A DNA stretch of 64,000 nt from contig JAVLRN010000004.1 of assembly GCA_032821775.1 (NCBI GenBank), positions 1,488,001 through 1,552,000 on the forward strand, given 5' to 3'. The stretch comes from Sanguinoderma infundibulare. Taxonomy: Eukaryota; Basidiomycota; Agaricomycetes; Polyporales; Polyporaceae. The notes beneath the pieces are model-generated. The model was not told the origin of the DNA. It made no database searches and saw only the letters and a list, made by a program, of their open reading frames with translations. Positions within the stretch are counted from its first letter, which is position 1. Every line of letters begins with the position of its first letter. A program made the translations under genes and the position numbers. Shown here piece after piece: positions 35,818-47,639 of this stretch.

Positions 35818-36955
35818 TTACGCCCCCCACCCGTCGACCTCGATCCCAAAGAACTTAGGCAGCTCCTTCCAAAACGCCTTCCTCTCGTCCATGTCCCTCT
35901 TCTCGACCATGTCCCTGCACCGCTTGCATATCGCCCATGCCGCCGCCCCATGGTCGTTCTTGAACTCCTCCGCCCAACATCGGCCCATGCCCTCCGCGTA
36001 CAGCAGCGCCAGCAGCTCCTCCAGCTCCTCCAGCTTGTTCGTGAACCCGCGCTGGCAGCGCGTTGACCCGCACCCGCCTGCGTTGAATCCCGGATCGGGC
36101 CTGAAAATGCGCGAGATCGCCCTGCTCGCGTAGTCCATCATCGCCGGCCGGCCGTCCATGAGCCGCTCAAGGTCCGGCAGCGCGAGCCCCTCCGCGCAGC
36201 ACTCGCCGCGGAGGACGCCCTTGAGGACCGCGCCGCCGGCGGTGCACAGGTCGAGGTACGCGAGCGGGAGGACGGACGGCGTGTTGGTGAGGTGGGCGAT
36301 GTTGATCGCGGAGATGGCGTCGATCGGCTCGGGCGCGAGACAGGTGCGGCGGGGCCTGGACCACTCTTCGAAGTCGTCGGTGTAGTACTCGGTGAGGTGC
36401 GCGATGCCCTGGGCAACGAGCTGGTCTACCTGGTACTTGTGCGCGAGGAGGACGACAGCAGAGAGGGCGTCCATCGAGATCTAGTCTTGTCGAGTTCCGA
36501 AGCTGTGGGTGTTGCCACGCGTCCGCATAAATATCAGCAGGGGTAGCGAGGACTTGGAGAATTGACGAGTTGGGACGTACATCAGGTTGCCCTTGGTGGG
36601 AAAGAGCGCGCGGAGGAAATGCCGGAACTGCCATGGGTGATCCGAAAGGCAGACAAACGGGCATCCTTCGATCTTCGGGGCCGGGGTAGGCTGCGGTATG
36701 CAGAATAAGTCGCGGAAGAAGGGCGAGTGCTCGGCGAGGAGCCGCTTGTAGACGCGGAAGCCGACGTTCCGCGTAATGAGCACGATACTCCCGTCCTCGA
36801 ACCAGAATTCGGGATCGTGTTCGAGGTTAGGCGGAGGACCAAAATGGTAGACTGGGAGGTGCGCGCGGTTCCTCCAATGAGGATCGCTCGTCGCCCGTCT
36901 GCGTTTTCGTGGTCGTTCATCGGTCTCCTCGCAGGGGCCACGGTGTGCAGCCTGA
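35818..36955 (-). CDS. BTB/POZ family copy E, 5' end and junction unresolved
   Basis: Exon 1 has the family start (RPRKRRRATSD, then EHDPEFWFEDGSIVLITRNVGFRVYK), HSPFFRDLFCIPQP and DHPWQFRHFLRALFP. Exon 2 (to 35818) is fully open: SAVVLLAHKYQVDQL, AINIAHLTNT, Cys pair CGSTRC, Cys pair ICKRC, and the terminal block ERKAFWKELPKFFGIEVDGWG. Two problems remain. No in-frame ATG is visible before a TAG near 36960, so a 5' exon would be required. The donor ATGTACGT (phase 2) and the acceptor before ISMDALSA do not match in phase. It may be an early-stage pseudogene or use a splice I missed. Confidence 0.6.
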
Positions 36956-37784
36956 ACCTATGGCGAAAACTTGGGTGAGTCTTTACTGTCATAAGGGCAT
37001 ATTTATGCGCATGTGTCAGCGCTTACCGCAGGGTTCATGTTGTGTGAATACGCAGTGGCTCACAGAGCTGAACCGAGCCAGAGCGACAGAGTTCCAGTGG
37101 CGACACATGCCACCATCGATAGCCTACGCGGTGGTCACAGGCGTGACTCTTCGTCAGGGCAACACGCTATTCCCAAACTCGGGATCCTACGTAGTATGAC
37201 ACACTCGTTCGACCTGCAGGACACACCTTGTACAATTATTAATTACCGCTCGCCCTCAGTGCTCAGACGACGAATGGGGCTCCATCCCGAATCCTGATCC
37301 TTGTGCACGTCCGAGTCGGTCTCCTGCTGTATCCATGCCATATTTACTCATCAACTGGGATCTTCTCGCACTTTCCTAGAAAGCATTTGTTCCGCCAGCT
37401 GAAACCAATAAACCTGTGTGCCTGTGCCATCGCGCGCGGGATGCGCGCAAAGGGGAGTTTGATTCGATTGGTTTCGGTGCGGTGGCCTGGTGGCGTGGGA
37501 CCGGGTCGCGCGCGCCGGAAAGGCTAGCGCGCGTGGCTCGCAACCACCAATTCAGTCTTATCAAATCCGTTCTCCGTTTTCCAACACCAGTCCTCTCAAA
37601 AGTTGGCTTGCACTGCAACAGCACTGTGCACCCGCGGTCATACGGTTATCTGACGCACAGTGCGCTCAGAAAACCCTGCAAATTCTCGTCTAGCCATCAG
37701 AACGGTTAGTTTAGAGCACGCACGTCATTTTTGTTATGCCGCCGCTTATTTTGGATGAGCCAGGTTTTCCCGACTACGACCATC
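36956..37784. other. Divergent promoter region between copies E and F
   Basis: No exon recognised. Possible 5' exon of copy E would lie at its left end. Confidence 0.4.
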
Positions 37785-38943
37785 ATGGAGGCCCTGAGCC
37801 AATCATTCGCTGCGCGACTTTCAGATGCTAACGCGTCTGAGCCCCGGAAGAAGCGGCCGCGCAGTGATACACAATCCCAGCCTCAGGATGGTCTGCCTCA
37901 GAGGGACGAGGAGTTCTGGTACGAAGACGGGACGATCGTCCTCATCGCAGGCAATGTCGAGTTTCGCGTCTATCGAGGGACTCTGGCGAAGCACTCCGCG
38001 GTCTTCAGAGACATGCTGTCCATACCGCAGCCTCCCGCCGGAAGCGACAACAGAGATGGCGGCCCCGTCGACTGCCCCGTCATACAGCTCTCCGACTCTC
38101 CAGAGGACCTGCGCCACGTTCTGCGCGTCTTCGCGTTCGGCGAGACGTTGACGTGAGTAACCGCATCCCTCCAATCTCAAGCCAAAGCTGAGTGCATGAA
38201 TGCGTCACTCATGCAGGCCGCGCGGCATATCATCTCCTTCCATCCACGTCGTCTCCGCCTGGATCCGCCTCGGACACAAGTACCAGATCGAGTCGCTGGT
38301 GGAGGACGGCATCGCGTACCTGCGCACTCACTACCCGGATGGCCCCATTTGGATGAAGAACTGCGAACAGGGGCCTATCTCCAACACGGTTCCACGCAAG
38401 ACCCTGGCAGGTCTTCATGCAATCGCGGTCGTGAACCTTGCGCGGCTCACGGACAAGGAGGGACTCCTGCCGCTCGCGTTGCTCGAGTGCTGCAAGCTAG
38501 GCGCGGAGATCATGCACGGGTACGAACGGGAGGACGGTTCACGCGAGGTGCTCGGCATAGAAGACATCGGGCGATGCATTTCGGCGAAGGGGCTACTCAT
38601 GCGCGACACCGCCGCGGTGTTTGTGGACATTGCGCAGGATTTACTGCCGTCCAGGTTGTGCGAACAGGAGACGTCGTGCAAAAAGACCATGCAGTTAACC
38701 CGGAATTTCCTGATTTCGGAAGGGATGCTCCAAACTCTGGACTTGGACACGCTGCTGTTGAAAGACGTTTGCGAGAGGCGGCTTGAGGTGTCTTCGTTGT
38801 GCGGGTGGTGTCGTGCCAAGGTTGAAGGAAAGCTCAGAATGGCGCGGCAGAAGTTCTGGGACTTATTGCCTCGGAGATTGAACATTGAGGCCCCAAAGGA
38901 TTGGTGTGTTGGGTTTGAAATGGACGAATCGGACGACGATTAG
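37785..38943 (+). CDS. BTB/POZ family copy F, intact
   Basis: Two exons, 37785-38152 and 38217-38943, joined in phase 2 as in the other family members; about 364 aa. The N-terminus is basic (RKKRPRSD). The BTB/POZ fold starts at EEFWYEDGTIVLIAGNVEFR and runs through FRDMLSIPQPP and LSDSPEDLRHVLRVF. Exon 2 has AWIRLGHKYQIESL, HAIAVVNLARLTDKEG, LLECCKLG and GYEREDGSREVL. Two Cys pairs follow, CEQETSC and CGWC, then the RQKFWDLLPRRLNIE block. BTB domains dimerise and many serve as Cullin-3 adaptors; whether this family does is not established. It is divergent from copy E and followed by copies G and H on the same strand. Confidence 0.85.
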
Positions 38944-39096
38944 AAATATTTGTTCGCCAGTTACAATGTCGTGACAGTCGTGACTCTCAGATTATGTACC
39001 TGGTACCTTGGCGCGCACAGTCACGCCGTCAGCCACTACTTATTGTGAGAAAGTTGCCACCAACGACTCCGACAGCCTCCACCAGATATCCTGCGA

Positions 39097-40157
39097 ATGT
39101 CGGATTCTCAACCAAACCGCAAGAGACAGCGTACTGAATCGAACGCGGATGCGACTCCCCACGTACAGGGCAATGCGAGAGAACGAGATCCCGAGTTCTG
39201 GTACGACGACGGGACGATCATCCTGATCACCGGCAACATCGAGTTTCGCATCTTCAAGGGCCTGTTGGTGGATCGCTCCCCCGTTTTCCGCGACATGTTT
39301 TCCTTCCCTCAGCCCACATCGCCTCCATCGGAGACCTCCCCATCGCAGTCACGTACCACCTGCCCCGAAGTGACACTCACGGATTCTCCCGAGGACATAC
39401 GGGAACTCCTTCGCGTATTGATGCCTGGACCCAACTCTAGGTTTGCAAAGTTGCTTCATAGCCTCGTCGCACATCAATTAATATCGTTGTTGTTAGGCTT
39501 TTCTCTGAAAAGAACGTGACCTTTGACGGCATTTCCGCTTGCATTCGTTTAGGCCACAAGTACCAAGTCGATCACATCGTGGACGAGGCCCTCGATGTCC
39601 TTCGCCGTGATTTTACGAACGATTTCAATACATACATCGCCACCAGGGTCTTCATGACTACTACCGATGAGGCTATCGCCGTCATCAACCTCGCGCGCCT
39701 CACCGGCGCCACCGATCTCCTCCCGCTTGCCATCCTCAGGTGCTGTACCCTCAGTGGACCGGAACTCGTGGAAGGGTGGAATCGTCCAGACGGCACGCCC
39801 GAGATCCTCTCCGCGTCGGACCTGTCCCTGTGCATCAATGCCAAGCAACACCTCGTAAAGGAACACGTCACACGCTGTGTGCGCTGGTCCCAGCCCAAGG
39901 TCGCTCCAGGGTGCACAGGGAGGTCGTGCTACAAGAACTTGACTCAGGAACTCCGCATTGCCGAAAGCGATGTGATAGAGATAATATCTCCCCACGTCTT
40001 TACCCGATGGGACCTGGTTGTAGACGCGGCGGACGACAATATTTGTGCTGCATGCCTTGCGCTCTTCAGGGAGGGCGAACTTGCGGATCGGCGAGACGCG
40101 TGGAATAGGCTTCCGGAGCTTGTTGGCGTAGAGGTAGACAATTGGGTGACAAGTTGA
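39097..40157 (+). CDS. BTB/POZ family copy G, intact
   Basis: Exons 39097-39440 and 39497-40157, in phase. Start MSDSQPNRKRQRTESN. BTB core: PEFWYDDGTIILITGNIEFR, VDRSPVFRDMFSFPQP, TDSPEDIRELLRVLMPG. Exon 2: ACIRLGHKYQVDHIVDEAL, AIAVINLARLTGATDLLP, Cys pairs CTGRSC and ICAAC, and the end block RRDAWNRLPELVGVEVDNW. Nearly collinear with copy H, including the N-terminal MSDSQP and the intron site after PNSR, so the two are a recent tandem duplicate. The two N-terminal Lys/Arg runs could be a nuclear localisation signal. Confidence 0.85.
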
Positions 40158-40828
40158 GTTGTAAGTCTCATGAATTATGTCTGCGCGTGCCCTCGAATGA
40201 CTAACCCCCTGCGGTGATTGTTGTTGCAGGTTTTCATCATGGTGGCTCAATGGTCTACGTTGGTTTGGACATTCCAAGGGACGTGTCTGACCGCATGATG
40301 TATGTCTCCGGGGAGTTTTGGCTGTTACTTAGGTTGACAGATCCCTTGAACAGACTCTACGACGCTCAAAAGAATCATACTTACTCCGCATTCCTCTCTT
40401 TAGTGGGCGGCGACCTTGCTGTTGTACTGGTATATGCTCCTAAATCAGAATGGATTTCGAAGGACAAGAGATGCCGAAGTACGCGACAACACCATGGACG
40501 GCAGGCGTAAAGGCGTAGAATGGACGACGTATCAAACAACAACATCGCCATCCATCCTCGGACCACCACCTCTCCGGAAAAGGTACCTTTCAAATCAAGA
40601 GGTCTCGCCAAAAATGGTTGGGAGCATCGGGGTATCTGCCGTTGACTGCAGTGGCCCGCTGCGTTGCTTGGGTACGAGGAACGCTCGCGACGGTTGTGGC
40701 GCAAAAAGCACGTGACGGCGAGACGGGGCCGTTTCAGACCCCGCGCAAAGGAGGCTTGTTCGACACAGGTCGCCACCAACCACAACCAGACAAGTTGCCC
40801 TCAACGACGCCCACAAGTTATCGAGCAA
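40158..40828. other. Spacer between tandem copies G and H
   Basis: No exon recognised. The last 80 bases resemble the sequence before copy G (gttgcc...caacgac and a-atgtcggattctc-type start context), so the promoter was duplicated with the gene. Confidence 0.45.
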
Positions 40829-41880
40829 ATGTCGGACTCTCAACCAAGCCTCAAGAGACAGCGTACCGACTCGAACGCAAATCCCAGTCCGCACATACCG
40901 GCAAAGACAAGGGATGCCGAATTTTGGTACGACGACGGGACCATCATCCTCACCGCTGGCGACGTAGAGTTCCGCATCTTCAAAGGCCTGCTGGTCGATC
41001 GCTCCCCAGTCTTTCGCGACATGTTTTCCTTCCCACAACCCACCTCCATACCGGAAGCCCAAACCACCTGCCCCGAAGTCGCACTCTCGGATTCTCCGGA
41101 AGACGTCCGTGAACTGCTCCGCGTCCTTATGCCGGGTTCCAACTCTAGGTTCGCAAGTTCGTTTCATGACGTCCCCGTTGCCAATCAACTAATGCCCTCG
41201 TGGTCAGCCTTGTCTCTGAGGAGAACGCGACCTTCGAAGGCATCTCTGCCTGCATCCGCCTCGGCCACAAGTACCAAGTCGACCACATCGTGGATCAAGC
41301 CCTCTCCCTCCTGCGCCGAGAGTATCCCAACGACTTCAACAAGTACGTCGCCTACAGGGAGTCTGACACCTGCTTCTGTGGTTCCGAGCAAGCCATCGCC
41401 GTCATCAACCTCGCCCGCCTCACAGACGCCACCGACCTCCTCCCGCTCGCCATCGCGGAATGCTGCGAACTCACCGGATCAGAGCTCGTCCACGGCTGGA
41501 CGCGTCCGGACGGCACGCGCGACGTCCTGTCCAGCGCGGACCTCGTCCTGTGCCTCGACGCCAAGCAGCGTCTCATACATGAACACATCAGGCGTTTCGT
41601 CCGCTGGAGCAAGCCCACCGTCGCGCAGAGATGTACCGGGAAGGCGTGTCACAAGATCTTGACCGAGCACCTGCGCATTGATAAAGTCGACGAGAAGGAG
41701 TTCGCAACTCCCGACTGTCTCTCGCCTTGGGAGTTGGACGTAGAGCCGGGGAAGAAAGGCTCCGCTTGCGCTGCTTGCCTGACGTTTCTAAAGGAGCGAG
41801 AGTTGGCCGATCGGCAGGACGCGTGGAATCGGCTTCCGAAGCTGGTTGGAGTAGAAGTGGACAATTGGGTGACCGTCTAA
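40829..41880 (+). CDS. BTB/POZ family copy H, intact
   Basis: Exons 40829-41148 and 41208-41880 in phase. Start MSDSQPSLKRQRTDSNAN. BTB core AEFWYDDGTIILTAGDVEFR, VDRSPVFRDMFSFPQP and SDSPEDVRELLRVLMPG. Exon 2: EENATFEGISACIRLGHKYQ, then AIAVINLARLTDATDLLP, Cys pairs CTGKAC and ACAAC, and the end block RQDAWNRLPKLVGVEVDNW. It has a small insertion around the YRESDTCFCGSEQ stretch that copy G replaces with a shorter run. The upstream open frame from 40664 has no family sequence, so 40829 is taken as the start. Confidence 0.85.
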
Positions 41881-42326
41881 CAATATGGTGCGTCCCATAA
41901 TTTTGTATGTGCTCGGCGTCGAATTACTGACCCTCTGCGTCGCCCGATGCGATAGATGTCAAACAATGCTCGTGTAGGAATAGCTAGGGCGCACCTCGAG
42001 TGTTAGCATTGGTTTTCGGCAATTAATTCTGTTCGTATTTGCTGCCCTTCTGCACGCCGTTTGCGCTTGTCATCTCAACCCCAATCCCGTTATCCGATCC
42101 TCAACCATGTGGGCAGTAACTGTCGCTGCGCTTCGAGCATCATTGGGGCTTACAGAACAGGCGCGCGTACAGTGAGTTCTTGGACAATTCAACGGACGGC
42201 CTGATGTCACATCTGCGGGGGAGTTTGAGCATGACCTTGCTCTCGCACTGTTCTACACCCCTAAAACACAGAGAACTCGATGCAAGGATAAGCCAGACGA
42301 TTTGCCACGCTATGCCATCAATGTAT
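41881..42326. other. Convergent spacer between copies H and I
   Basis: No exon recognised. It would be expected to hold the lost 3' end of copy I (Cys pairs and FW..LP block), but I do not see it. Confidence 0.4.
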
Positions 42327-43151
42327 TTAACTCACTCCTGGTTGCAAGCGCTGGCCGAACCGCACCCGGGAGCTACCCCGGCGGACTGCAGCACGCGCAG
42401 GCACGCCTCGGCCGACTTCAATGCGAGCCAATCCCTCGCCTCGAAGCATCTCCCCAGGTCGTCCGCGCCGAGGTACTCCTTGGTCCCGTCCTCGTGCGTG
42501 TATCCCTGGGAGATGGCACGCCCGAGCCTGCAGCACTCGAGGAGCGCGAGCGGCAGGAGATCGTCGCCCTGGGTGAGACGCGCGAGGTTGACGACGCCGA
42601 TCGCGAACTCGCTCCTGAAAGCTTCGTCTGGCCGGTTGACCTCGGCATATGGACTGCTCGCCGTCCAGCTGGGGTAGAACCGGCGGAGGTACGCCAGGCC
42701 GTCCTCGACGAGCTTGTCGATCTGGTAATTTGTGTCTGAGGCGGATCCATGCGGCCACGGCGTGGAGGCTGGGTGCCTGCGCTCCGAGGGCTCTGGACGT
42801 AGGCGGGCGAGCGATTAGAAGTATGTGTCTGACGTCATCAGGGGAGTTGAGAAGGGTGATCACTGGACAGAAGTCCGACGTCGTGTGCGCCGTCTGTACC
42901 GACAATCCTGTGGCTTGCGAGGCCGGTGGTTGCGGGAGGGAAAGCATGTCTCTGAAGACGGGGGAGTGCTTCACAAGGGGGCCAAGGTAGACGCAAAACT
43001 CAATGTTTCCAGCGATGAGCACGATCGTGCCGTCCTCCAACCAAAACACGACGTCCTTCATGGGACCGTGAGGCTCCTGTCCAAAATCCGTGTCGGTGTC
43101 GAACGTTCGGGAGCGTTTTCTGGGAGGGGAAGACACAGTGGTGCCTTGCAT
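42327..43151 (-). pseudogene. BTB/POZ family copy I, frameshifted and truncated
   Basis: Start MQGTTVSSPPRKRSRT at 43151. BTB core VVFWLEDGTIVLIAGNIEFC, KHSPVFRDMLSLPQPP and NSPDDVRHI are intact. The frame then reads LLIARPPTSRALGAQ, which looks like the 3' part of the usual intron (cttctaatc...tccag), so the end of exon 1 and the donor seem deleted. One extra base near 42729 (CACAAATTACCAG where relatives have CACAAGTACCAG) shifts frame. The third frame continues well (IDKLVEDGLAYLRRFYP, FAIGVVNLARLTQGDDLLP, YTHEDGTKEYL). The frame ends at a TGA near 42334, before the terminal Cys pair and FW..LP block. Confidence 0.75.
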
Positions 43152-43416
43152 GGCGATGGTGGTGGTCAGTGAATGCGAGGGGCGAGTGACGGACGACGGA
43201 CTCTAGTGCGTGACGTCATTTAGGGGTAATGTCACGGCCGTACCAGCTCGCAACACACTCTTCCTCGGAAAACAGTTCTCTCGATTCGTCTTTGCATGTT
43301 CTACCCATAGTGATGGATTAGTAGGCACGAAGACCAAAGAGTTGCCAAACATCTTGTACACGGCATTCCAACCCCTCAGTCAGCCCCTCCCCTCGCTCAC
43401 CAACCGGATATCTTAA
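43152..43416. other. Spacer between copy I promoter and GH1 3' end
   Basis: Nothing recognised apart from flanking untranslated sequence. Confidence 0.4.
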
Positions 43417-45297
43417 TCAGACACCCCCGGTTGGGAAGTACGAGTAGACCGACTCCAGCTCGCCCGTCATAACCGCCTTGACGTAGTTCGCAGACATTTT
43501 CACCGAGCGCGTCCGGTTGTAGCCCGGCTTGGTGTCGATCAGCCCGAACTTGACCTCGTAGCCGGAAGCCCACTGCAACGACGTGCGTCAGTAACGGGGT
43601 CGACGAAGGCGGTGGAAACCGGGGTCGCTCGTGCTCACCTCAAGGTTGTCAAGGCACGACCAGAAGGACACGCCGATGAGCGGCATCTGGGCGTCGAGGA
43701 CCCACTTGATGTTCTTGAACGTGCTCCGGTACCAGTCGACGCGGTCCGCGTCAACGATGCGCTCGCTGCGGAGCAGGTTGGCCTCCTTAATGACTCCCAT
43801 GCCGTTCTCACCGACTGTATGCGCAACCAAACGTAAGCGCGGAAGACGGAAGAGAGAACAGACACAACAGCGCTCACCTGTAAACGCCGTGACACCGTTG
43901 TCGTACATGTACTTCATCGCGGTGTAGACCGTGTCGTTTGCCCGGAAGTTCCAACTGCTCTGCGTCGGCTTCCCGATGAGGAGCCCGGCGTAGTTCGTGT
44001 CCGTGATCTCCACGCACGAAGGCCAGAAGTCTGAGGTCTCGTCCGTGCACGACGCCATCTCCGTCTCGTTCAGCGCGGCGATCCAGGCAGATGTGTACGC
44101 GTCGAACGCGACGAAGTCGTACGAGCCTGCAAGTTTCGCTGTCTCCGCGGCCGTGAATTCGGGCAGGCGTGACCCGAGCGCGTCCCGCATCGTGGGGTTG
44201 TACGTGCCGTTTACGAGGGGGGAGACCTCCCACAGCTCAAATGCGTGGTGGCGGTCAACGGCAGCGAGGTCCGCGGTTGAGGAGCGGTCCATTGCTACGC
44301 CGGTCGTCTATGTTTGTCTCTCAGTCAGAGTGTGCCTCTCTTGCATAAAAAGATGAAGGCCTACACCATCGATCTTGATGCCAAACCGGCCGGTGACAAT
44401 GCCTTGCTGCTTCTTCTCGACGAAGACTTGGTACGCCTCGGCGTGCGCGAGCATGGCGTTGTGTCTGCACGCAAGCTCTGTGTCGAACGAGCCATTCTCG
44501 ATTGCCGGCGCATAGTCCGGGCTCGCGCCGTAGCCTAAGAATGGGAGCAATATTTCTAACGTCAGTAAGGTGTCTTTTCACCCCAACGTTCAAGGAGTGC
44601 GCTATATCACCTTCCTGGCAGAACGTCCGCGGCTCGTTCATCGACAGCCAGTCGTCGCAGAGATCGCCCAGGCCGTCCATGATGACCTCGGCATAGTTCC
44701 TGAAGTCGGTGACGATCTGCCTGTCGAGCCATCCGCCATAACTGTCCTGCAGCGTCTGGGGGAGGTCCCAGTGGTAGATGGTGCACGCGGCGGTCATGCC
44801 GTTGTCGTGGGTCGTCTGAATCACGTTCCGATAAAAGTCGAGCCCGGCTTGGTTGGCCGTCGTGCCCGTGCCATCGGGGAGGATGCGCGTCCAGGCAATG
44901 GTGAAGTCGTACTGATTGATGCCGAGCGCTTGTCGGAAGAGGGGGATGTCTTTGGGGTACGTGTGGCTGTAGAACGGAGGTCGGTCTCGGGTACGGGATG
45001 GCGGGGAAGTCGTGCAACAAGGAGAGGAACTCACTAGAAGTCGACGGCGACATCTCCGTCTTCGTCGTTGGCGATGTGGCCTTCGCCCTTCTCGTGCGCA
45101 AAGGTGTCCCAGATGCTGGTGCCCTTGCCGCCCTCGGCCTTGGAGCCGGTTGCGCCCTCAATCTGATAGGCAGAGGTGCCACAGCTAAAGACGAAGTCGT
45201 CCGGGAGAGCGCAGCCGTCGAGGACGTAGGCACCTCCCAGCTTGGGGAGCAACAGCAGGGCTGCGGTTACCGTCGAGAGTACCGAAGAACGTATCAT
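43417..45297 (-). CDS. Secreted GH1 beta-glucosidase
   Basis: Retaining beta-glucosidase that would release glucose from cellobiose or glycosides outside the cell. Signal peptide MIRSSVLSTVTAALLLLPKLGG. Exons (minus): 45297-45035, 44966-44611, 44534-44365, 44307-43878, 43814-43639, 43572-43417, all in phase. Motifs: GTSAYQIEGA, TIYHWDLPQTLQDSYGGW, the acid/base Glu in LSMNEPRTFC, the nucleophile Glu in VGENGMG, and SFWSCLDNLEWASGYEVKFGL near the end. The residue before the nucleophile is Gly where most GH1 enzymes have Thr (TENG); this lies right at a splice junction (43814). The C-terminus ends YSYFPTGGV. Flanked by BTB copies on both sides. Confidence 0.88.
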
Positions 45298-46426
45298 CGC
45301 CGTAAGGCTCGAGTAGGGATGTGAACGGTAGAGAGGGCGTATGGGTGCTGGTGGAACCTGTCCGGTTGATGAGTAGGGGTAAGGAGGCAAACATTGCTCC
45401 GTCTTCGCCCCGCTGCTTGTTGACACACCGTCACATTCGAGAACCGATTTGGGAGTCGAGGTCTGTGATTGAGATATGCATGCCACTCACCTCGCGCTCT
45501 TCACTAGGCATCAGATCCTGGGGCTCCCAGCATCACACCCACACCTTGTGACCTGCTCCGAATCACCATTAATCCATTGCGAGTGGCCGAGAAGGTTCTC
45601 CAGCGTTAGACGTCTAGACATCATCGAGCCAAGCGTGGCACGTTCGGATAAGGAGGTCATAGCACTTGAGTGGGGGGACATGGCGTCTCTGCGGAGGAGG
45701 ACGGGACAGCGACTACAGCGAGCTTGATATCGTTGCGAGCAGTGAGTGCCTTGAGAATCTCCCAGTGCGTCTTGTGGGCTTCGTGCACATGTTCGTGGTC
45801 CTCGAGCGAGGCAGTGAGGGGGCCGTGAAACGTTCGACGGCGTAGTCGCCCTCAAGATGTCGATTCCGCCGTCACAGTCACGGCTGAGCTTACACTTGAA
45901 CGACCATCTCTAGATCTAAGTAATCCTCCGACACCGCTCTATATCCAGCTTTGCAAGGCTTAATCCCGTTTCCCGATCTATGCTGGCCATGCCTGTAGAC
46001 AACAGCCTCAAACCTGTCGTCCGGATGAAGGAGCGCACACGCCGCAGGAGTCAGGAGGCCTGGTTGATGACCTATATACATAGCCATGCCCTGGTGGATC
46101 AACCCCAGGCAGCTGGGCCATGAGCCGGGCCATGAGGATTTGGATGGTTGGTGAGTTGTATCACTTATGTTAGACCCATGCCCAGCGGACTCGGCGACGA
46201 CCCGGACGCACTAAGCCGTGGTTGCCATCCTGTGAATTCATCCTTGGTAGTACCCCTGATGCAGAGCTACCGACTTCGTACCACCGCGTACAGCAACCCA
46301 GGGCTCGTTTAGTCTAGATGATCCGTTCTTGGGTGATATTTGGGGCATCGAACGCAATTGGTAAGCTAGTGCAATGTTTCTTTCGGCAAAATTGTAAATT
46401 ACTAAACACACAACCACCCTAGAACT
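45298..46426. other. Intergenic region upstream of GH1
   Basis: About 1.1 kb containing the GH1 promoter and the 3' flank of BTB copy J. No coding exon or repeat recognised. Confidence 0.45.
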
Positions 46427-47639
46427 TCAGAACTTAAACTTGTAGTCGCCGTTCCAGAGATTGGGTGACTCGAGCCGCTCGGGCACGAGCCCTAACAGCG
46501 TCGGGACGGCGATCCAAAACAACTCCCGCTCGCGCTGCACCATGCTCTCCACTCCCCCTTCGCAGTGACAGCAGAGATGGCGCGGCATGAACGAGTTCGC
46601 CGTGCTCTTCACCAAAACGTCGTCGAGCGGCACCAGCTGCGGCACGTATGTCGTCCGCAACTCGTACTGGGTCCGGTAATCGTCGATGAATGTCTTGCAC
46701 TTCGCCTCGTTTTCGCACAGACCACGGCGTTGCACGGCGGGGGCGCATCGGACGACGTGGAGGCACGCCCCGATGTTCCGCATCGCGAGCTGCTCCCTCG
46801 CCGCAACGCACCGTGCGAGGTCGTCCGCGCGCAGCCGCTCCACCGTCCCGTCCTCGCGCCTGTAGCCCTCCGCGAGGGCCTCGCTCCATCCCCTGATCCC
46901 TCCCTCGCCGCGGCCGACCTTGCAGCACTCGAGGAGCGCGAGCGGCAGGAGGTCGAGCTGCTCCGTGAGGCGCGCGAGGTTCACGATCCCGATCGCGTAC
47001 TTGCCCTTCATGTCCTCCGGTCGGTCCGCCGGAATGGTGATCGGGCGCGAGCGGTGGATCCAGTCCGGGTCGTCGAGGTCGGGGTACGGGGGGTAGAAGC
47101 GGCGGATGTAGGCGAGGCCGTCGGCGACGAGCTTCTCGATCTCGTACTTGTGTCCGAGGCGGATCCAGGCGGACACGGCGTGGAAGGACGGGTTCGGTGT
47201 GCCGAGTGCTCTGGATGGATGGATGCAGTAGAAGTCAGCGATCATCATTGGGCTTGTGGAGACATGGAGAGGGTCGCACTCACTCGAGCGTGTTTCCGGA
47301 GGCGAAGACGCGAAGCACGTGTTTGAGGTCCTCCGGCGAGTCTGAGAGGTGGATGACCGGGCAATCCTGGTGTCTGCACGTCTTCACACCGTCGGAGAAC
47401 GAGTCTGAGGACGAGGGCAGAGAGAGTATTTCGCGGAAGACGAGGGAGTGCTTCACGAGGGGGACGCGGTAGACACGGAACTCGATGTTCCCGGCGATCA
47501 AGGCAATCGTCCCATCTTCGTACCAGAAATCTTCGTCCTTCTTCAGCTCCGCGGGCTGGGGAAGCTCTGCGTCGCCAGCTGCAGACTTGTAACCGTGCTG
47601 TCTGGGAGGTGCAAGTTCCGAGTCGCCACTTTGGATCAT
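46427..47639 (-). CDS. BTB/POZ family copy J, intact
   Basis: Exons 47639-47284 and 47210-46427, intron 47211-47283, phase 2 as in copy F. Start MIQSGDSELAPPRQHGYKS. BTB core EDFWYEDGTIALIAGNIEFR, KHSLVFREILSLP and LSDSPEDLKHVLRVF. Exon 2: AVSAWIRLGHKYEIEKL, YAIGIVNLARLTEQLDLLP, LLECCKVG and a longer loop (EGGIRGWSEALAE) before GYRREDGTVERL. Cys pairs CENEAKC and LCCHC and the terminal block RELFWIAVPTLLGL follow. The usual N-terminal KR-rich run is reduced. The C-terminal tail LWNGDYKFKF is unlike the GW ending of relatives. Confidence 0.83.

Noticed and set aside
41881..42326. C-terminal part of BTB copy I
   Set aside because: Looked for the Cys pair and FW..LP block on the minus strand and did not find them.
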